A stretch of DNA of 26,835 nucleotides, taken from assembly GCA_028456385.1 (NCBI GenBank), contig JALNQF010000489.1, forward strand, positions 1 to 26,835, given 5' to 3'. The notes beneath the pieces are model-generated. The model saw only the letters and a program-made list of their open reading frames with translations. It was not told the DNA's origin and did not search any database. A program made the position numbers and the translations under genes. Positions within the stretch are counted from its first letter, which is position 1. Each line of letters starts with the position of its first letter. The DNA is from Ophiosphaerella korrae (Eukaryota > Ascomycota > Dothideomycetes > Pleosporales > Phaeosphaeriaceae). Positions 21,121 through 26,835 of the stretch are shown one piece after another.

Positions 21121-21132
21121 TAATGCGCATTA
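21121..21132. repeat. 12-bp LTR palindrome TAATGCGCATTA
   Basis: Perfect palindrome just after the U3 repeats. RIP-changed but still palindromic versions sit at the same place in A 3' (6679-6690) and C (8885-8896). Possible dimeric factor site; untested. Confidence 0.6.
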
Positions 21133-21309
21133 TTAGGATAGTATTAGCAATTTAATTACTAACTACAAGCGACAATACTAAGACAGTTGTAGAACATCTT
21201 CTATTGTCTATAGCTTATTGCAGATTATAATACGAACTTTTACTATTACCTCGTAATCTACTAACACTTCTTAGGCTACTAGGAAGTTAACCCTAGAGAG
21301 CTAGTAACA

Positions 21310-21328
21310 CCTTACTAATTTAGTTATT
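21310..21328 (+). other. Expected primer-binding-site position, no tRNA match seen
   Basis: Directly after the LTR end lies CCTTACTAATTTAGTTATT, the same in C and with one C to T change in A and B. A tRNA primer site would normally begin TGG, and this does not. The gag frame is open across it. Either priming is unusual, or the site was lost before the copies spread, or the LTR end is misplaced by some bases. Confidence 0.4.
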
Positions 21329-24300
21329 GCGAGAAGCGAAGCGTAAGTAGCGCATAGTCTAGCTAACACAATAGTAGAAAGTTTAACAAGTAAAGCCCCT
21401 AGGAGTAGTTATAAGTTAGATAGTACTATATAGGAAACGATTAAGGATCGTATAAACAAACTAATCGACGACAAAGAAGATATAAAGATAGTAATTAAAG
21501 TAATAGAAACGTAGAATAAGAAACTACAAGATTACTTAAAATAGAACAAAGTATAAATTAAAGCTATTATTAAAGGCTAGAACTAGATAGAGCTAATTAC
21601 TTAACAACTAGAAATAAGTGCAACAAAGAAACTACTTAAGATACTCGTTCTTAAAAAGTTTAATAGAACAAGAGAGAAATTAAGACCCTTTATAGTGTTA
21701 GTATAACTCTAGATAGATATATAAGTACTACACTTTAATATAGAAGAAAAGAAGGTAATATATATTAGACTATACCTCGAAGAAGACGCAATAAGATAGT
21801 ACGAACCCTACTAGATAGACTATACAACGCATTCTCTAATAACCTAAAAAGATAAAACTAGAGCTATTTTTAGAAGCTATAAATACTTTACTAAACAAAT
21901 AAGAGTAGTATTTAGAGATATAGATATTACTTAACAAGCTAAAGAAAAACTCGAGAGGCTTATATAAAGCAAGAGTATTTTAGAATATATATTACAATTT
22001 AAATAACTAAGCTAAAACATAGAATAGAACGAATTAGCCCTTATATTATAATTTAAACAAAGACTAAACGTAAAAATTCGATACAAAATAATATATATAG
22101 AGAAACCTAGGACACTAGAAGCCCTAAAATAATAGGTAATCTAAATTAATAACGACTTTCGAGAATAGAAAAAGAACAAGTATAGTAGCTAAACTAGAAA
22201 TTAGGACGCTAGAGATCCTATAATCTTTAACGCAAATAAGGATAGAAGGAGAAAGAAGAATAAAGACTTTACGTATTTTAACTATAGTAAGAAAGGCTAC
22301 TACGCGAAAGACTACTAATTAAAGAAGAAAAAGGATATAGTATATTATAAATATAGGAAACTAGGACACTATATAAAGGAATGTAAAAGTAAGGACTATA
22401 AAAAAGACAAGGAAACTTAGTTAAAGATAATAGAGAAAAAGAAAGAAATACTATAAGTATAGGCTAAACCTTAAGAAAAAGTAGCTAGGAGTAAAGAAAT
22501 ACAATATATAATACTCTATTAGACCTTTTGTTATAAAGATAACTACTATATATATCTTTTTAGTAAATAGGGAGTAGGATAGTTCCTATAAAAGAATAGA
22601 GTAGTAGCAATAAAAGAAAGAACAAAAGTATAGCTAGAAGAAATAGCGTATGTAATAGACCTACTAACAGAAGACTTAGAAAGGGAAGAGCCCTAGACCT
22701 TATTAATCTAGGCTAAAGGATAGGCACTAGATAAAGAGACTACTACGGCTTCCTCTAAAGGACTATAAGAAAGCGAAAGACAAGTTAGTATAAAAGGTAT
22801 AGAGTATACCTAGCTAGACATATATAGTTATAATAGCTGTATAATAATAGATATAGAGGAACGAAACAAAGAATAGAAATTTGTTTAGAAATACTTACTA
22901 GTTATAAGTATAGAGAAAGCGTACAAAGACTAGAAAGAACGCAATCCTAAAGAAATAAAGTTTATACTATTTTAAGAATAGATAAAGTAATACATAGTTA
23001 TAGTAAGAAGAATACCTATATAAAGGGAATAGTAGTTCTTTGTAAGAAAAACGCGATAGATTAACAAAGCCTATATACTACGAGTACTAATAGTATACTA
23101 CGTCCTAATAAACACAAGACCTAAAATAGATAGTTACTAGGAAGGAGATAACAAAATAATAGATCCTAAGTACCTAGTATATTTTAAAGTATTATAGACA
23201 TTATACCTAGAGAAGAATTATATAATATATAGAAACCCTAAAGCAAATAATAAAGTATAGCCTATAAGAAGAAGAGGCTACGACTATATAAGAGTAATTC
23301 TAGTAGAAGATATCTAAGGATAAAAAATAATACCTAAAGAAAGTTACGTAGTAATAAGGCCTAGACTAAAACTACCTAGGAAATACGTCTAAGGAAGACT
23401 ATAGTATAAATACAAGTATAATAAATATCTAAAATATAAAGAACACAAACTTAAAACAGGGCTATAGCCCTAGGAAGATAGATAATTTACAAAAATACTA
23501 AATTAAGAAAGGCTAGAAGGTATAAGAGGCCTATATATTACAAAGATAGGCACTTATTAAGGAAAGAAAGTATAATTAATAATTAATAGTAGAGCTACAA
23601 GGAACTTTATATTAAAGAAGTTTGTAGAAAACTAAAGAATAACCTATACTACAAAAAAGTACCCTTAACAACTAAGTATAATTAAAAGAAAACTATTCTA
23701 GGAACCTATAAAGTTTGAGACAACACCCTCTACGCTAGAACTAGAAGGAATAATAATTAAGAAGATAGTTATAGACATAATAACAATCGATAACAAATAA
23801 GATATAATACTAGGAATACTATAGCTATAAATAACTAACCTAAGAATCGATTAGAGAATAGAGAAAATTAGCTACCCTAAGAAAGAAATATTAAAAGCTA
23901 ACATAGCTATATATAAAGGAGAATTCCTAGAAGAATATAAGAAATAGGAAAAATAGCTTATAGAACCTAAAGATTACCTTCTAGAATATTAACTATAGGA
24001 TTTAGCGATAGATCTAAAGGAGGATAAAGACGTAGGATAGAGCCTAGTTTATAGAAAAATAGAAGAAAAATCTAAGATTAAACAAACGTTTATTAAAAAC
24101 GCACTAAAGAAAAGATAGATATAAGAATCTAAGTCCTTAGTAGTATATAGACTTATATTTATAGATAAAAAGAGAATAAGTAATAAAAGACTTTACGTAG
24201 ACTTTAGAAAAACTAACGTAATTATAAATAAGAACTAATATCTCTTACTATAAATAGACGTAATATAAGATAGACTATAGAAAGCAAGAATCTTTACAAA

Positions 24301-26835
24301 ACTAGATATCTAGAACGCCTACTACTAGATTAGAATTAAGAAAGGCGATAAATAGAAAATAGTATTTAGAACATAATATAGACTATATAAATACCTAGTT
24401 ATACTCTTTAGCTTAACAAACGCACTAGTAGCCTTCTAGGAAAGAATAAATATAGTACTAAGAGAGTACTTAGATATATTTATATTTGTATACCTAGATA
24501 ATATCCTTATATTCTTAGAAATAGAAGAAGAACACGTATAGTATATACACAAAGTGCTAGAAAAACTAGTAGAAAGTAAACTATTCTTTAAAATAAGAAA
24601 ATGTAAATTCTATATAAAGGAAATAGACTTCCTTAGATTTATTATTAAACTAGGAAAAATTAAGATTAATCTAGAAAAAATTAGATTAATTAACGAATAG
24701 CTAATACTAAAGAACCTAAAGGAAGTATAATAATTTTATAGCCTAGCTAACTTTTGCAAAAAGTTAATAGTAGGATAGTCTAAAGATATAGAACTAATAA
24801 CAAGGCTTATAAAAAAGGATACACTATTTAAATAGATAAAAGAATACGATAAAGTATTTAAGAAGATTAAGAAGAAGTTTATAGAAAACCTAGTTATTAG
24901 AATATACAACCTAGACCTACTAGTAATAGTAAAAACAGACGTATCTAATTTAGTCTATAGAATAGTACTAATACAAGAAGACCTAAAGACTAAGAAAGAG
25001 TATTTAGTTAAATACTTCTCTAAGAAAATAAAGCTAGTAGAGCTTAACTATCTAATTTACGATAAAGAGATACTAGCAATCTATAAAGTATTTAAATAAT
25101 AGAGAGTATACCTATAAGGAGTAAAATACTAAACAAAGGTCTACATAGACTATAGGAATCTTATAGGATTTATACTAAATAAAGAACTAATATAACAACA
25201 CATAAGATAGTAGGAATTCCTATTAATATTTAATATAGAAATTATATATATAAAAGAGAAAGACAACTAATTTGTAGACACCCTTAGTAGAAGACTAGAC
25301 TTATAGAAAGAAGTAAGCGCTACTAGTATAGTTCTAGTTAAAAACGAAGAAGGACATTTAGTCCTAAATACAACTAAAATAGCTGTAACACTTAAAAGAA
25401 AGAGTAGCGAGCTAGACAAATAGATTTAGGAAGAAACAAGAAAAGCCCCTAAAGAGATAGAGAAACTTAAGATTAAAGAAAGTCTCGCAAAAGCCTATAG
25501 AAGAACGTATATTCTAGGAAGAATATAAAGAGAATTTATATAATAGTTCTATAAACTACTAGTATATAGATATTAAGGAATTAACAAAATACTAGATAGA
25601 CTACTAAGAGATTACTATATCCTAAGAGTAAGACAACTAGTAATAGAAGTACTACAAGATTGTATAGAATACTAAAAGAATAAGTATAGTAAGTATATAC
25701 TATATAGAAAGTTATAACTAGTAGAAGTACTAGAATAACTATAGAGAGTTATTACAATAGATTTTATTACAAAACTACCTAAGTTAAAAGACCTAATATT
25801 AGGAGTTAAGTATAATAGAATCCTAATAATAGTAGATAAACTTACAAAGTACTTATATTTTAGACTATATAAAGAGAAAAGTAGAATAGAAGTTGTAGTA
25901 TACTAGGTCCTAGGAACTATAATTAGCTAACACGGACTACTAGATAAGATTATAATAGATAAAGACGTAAGATTTATATTAAAACTATAGGGAACAATAA
26001 CAGTACAATTAGGAATTAAATATACAATGTTAATAGTATACTACCTATAGATAGATAGATAATTAGAACGTATAAATTAAATAGTAGAATAATACTTAAG
26101 ATACTACCTTAATTATAACTAGAACAACTAGGTACAGCTACTACCTATAGTATAGTTAGCATTTAATAGCGTAAAGAATAAGATAATAAGAGTATTGCCT
26201 TTCTTTGCAAACTATAGATTTAACCCTAGTATATATAGAATACTAAGACTAGAAATATCTTAGTCTTTAAGAAGAGAAAACTTTGCTAATAGACTTAAAG
26301 ATATACACAAGTAACTAAGATAAGATATAGAATTCCTATATAACTAAATAGTAAAGTATTACGACAAGAAATATAAAGAGGGACCCTAATTTAGAAAAGA
26401 AGAAAAAGTATAGTTAGTATAGAAAAACATTAAGAGCAAGAGACTAAGCTTAAAACTAGACTACGTTAAGATAAGACTATACGAAATTAAGAAAGAAGTT
26501 ACGCTAGTTATATTTAAACTAAAGCTACTAAACAAAATAAAGATACACCTAACTTTCTACGTAGCACTACTTAAGATAGTACTACAAAACGTAGAACTAC
26601 TAGTATACAAAGTAAACACGTATAGAGAACAAGAAGAATAGGAAGTAAAAGAAATCCTAGCACACTAGTTCTATAATAGTAGGAACTACTATCTAGTAAA
26701 ATAGATAGGTATAGACGAAAAAGGACAACTATAGGAAGAAATATAGGAACTAGAAGATAACCTTAATTACCCTAAGAAACTAGAGGACTTCTAAAGTTAA
26801 AACCCTCTAGAACGCCTAGTAGCGAGTTAAGAAAA
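21311..26835 (+). pseudogene. gag-pol polyprotein of element E, one frame, RIP stops
   Basis: About 1,830 codons in one phase, so Gag and Pol are a single frame with no frameshift signal. Gag core about 21731-22075; zinc knuckles C-x2-C-x4-H-x4-C at 22274-22315 (all Cys/His read Tyr) and 22343-22384 (His at 22367 and last Cys at 22382 intact); protease Asp to Asn at 23585-23587, next Gly to Arg; reverse transcriptase from 24191 with YLDN at 24491-24502; RNase H about 24930-25310, first Asp at 24938; integrase zinc finger with Cys at 25661 intact; catalytic Asp 25760, Asp 25958 and Glu 26066 all kept; chromodomain 26639-26793 with Trp codons as TAG. No clear start Met; the frame is open almost to the LTR. 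The 3' end is beyond the window. Confidence 0.93.

Larger units (their letters stand above)
20839..21309 (+). repeat. 5' LTR of element E, best preserved
   Basis: 471 bases with matching termini TGTTAC...GTAACA (perfect 6-base inverted repeat, TG...CA). Contains AAGATAGAACTAATTAG near the start, two 67-base U3 repeats and the palindrome TAATGCGCATTA. This copy sets the LTR limits for the family. The junction with D's gag at 20838/20839 is sharp. Confidence 0.92.
20839..26835 (+). mobile_element. Element E: youngest chromovirus copy, runs off window
   Basis: Plus-strand element with 5' LTR 20839-21309 and gag-pol 21311 to the window end; its 3' region and 3' LTR lie outside. It is inserted in the gag of D; the five bases to its left are CTATT. 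It holds far more CpG, CpA and TpG than the other copies, and it is the innermost in the nest, so it is the most recent arrival. It is still RIPped and cannot encode an intact polyprotein. Confidence 0.9.

Noticed and set aside
1..26835. Mitochondrial, plasmid or satellite DNA because of the extreme AT content
   Set aside because: The whole window resolves into LTR element parts with clear domain order. No mitochondrial genes or simple satellite arrays were seen.
20839..26835. Element E as an intact, active copy
   Set aside because: It has many in-frame stops, lost protease Asp, YLDN in reverse transcriptase and ablated zinc-knuckle residues.
1..26835. tRNA, rRNA or other structured RNA genes
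   Set aside because: No cloverleaf or rRNA-like segment recognised. The hairpins seen are LTR repeats in AT-rich sequence.

Overview
The window is a block of decayed, nested LTR retrotransposons from what looks like a filamentous ascomycete (Pezizomycotina). No host gene, rRNA or tRNA gene was recognised. The DNA is extremely AT-rich. CpA and TpG are almost gone from the older copies, while CpT, CpC and some CpG survive. In-frame stops fall mainly where glutamine (CAA/CAG to TAA/TAG) or tryptophan (TGG to TAG) is expected. That is the signature of repeat-induced point mutation (RIP). The species is not identified; 'RIPped AT-rich compartment' is an inference from composition.

All copies belong to one family of Ty3/gypsy chromovirus. 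The order is LTR (about 430-470 bp), a single-frame gag-pol of about 5.5 kb (gag core, two CCHC zinc knuckles, aspartic protease, reverse transcriptase, RNase H, integrase, C-terminal chromodomain), a 3' region of 0.5-0.7 kb, a purine tract, and an LTR. The 3' region also carries, on the opposite strand, a reading frame of about 110 codons that keeps its phase in four copies.

Layout: (A) 1-6868, + strand, with a partial 5' LTR, gag-pol, 3' region and 3' LTR. It is inserted in the gag of B. (B) 6869-7933, - strand: gag fragment and LTR. (B') 7934-8645, - strand: 3' region and last pol codons of an element that shares B's single LTR. (C) 8646-15097, + strand, inserted in the chromodomain end of B'. 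(D) 15098-20838, - strand, inserted in the 3' region of C. (E) 20839 to the window end, + strand, inserted in the gag of D. The right-hand remainders of E, D, C and B' should lie beyond the window, and the rest of B should lie to the left of A.

Decay follows the nesting. E, the innermost copy, keeps the most CpG, CpA and ancestral residues. A, B and B' are the most eroded, and C and D are intermediate. No copy can encode a working polyprotein: every copy examined has a protease Asp to Asn change and YLDN in place of YLDD in reverse transcriptase. The most interesting items are the conserved antisense frame, the unlike U3 repeat cassettes in otherwise similar LTRs, the mismatched LTRs of A, and the LTR shared by B and B'.
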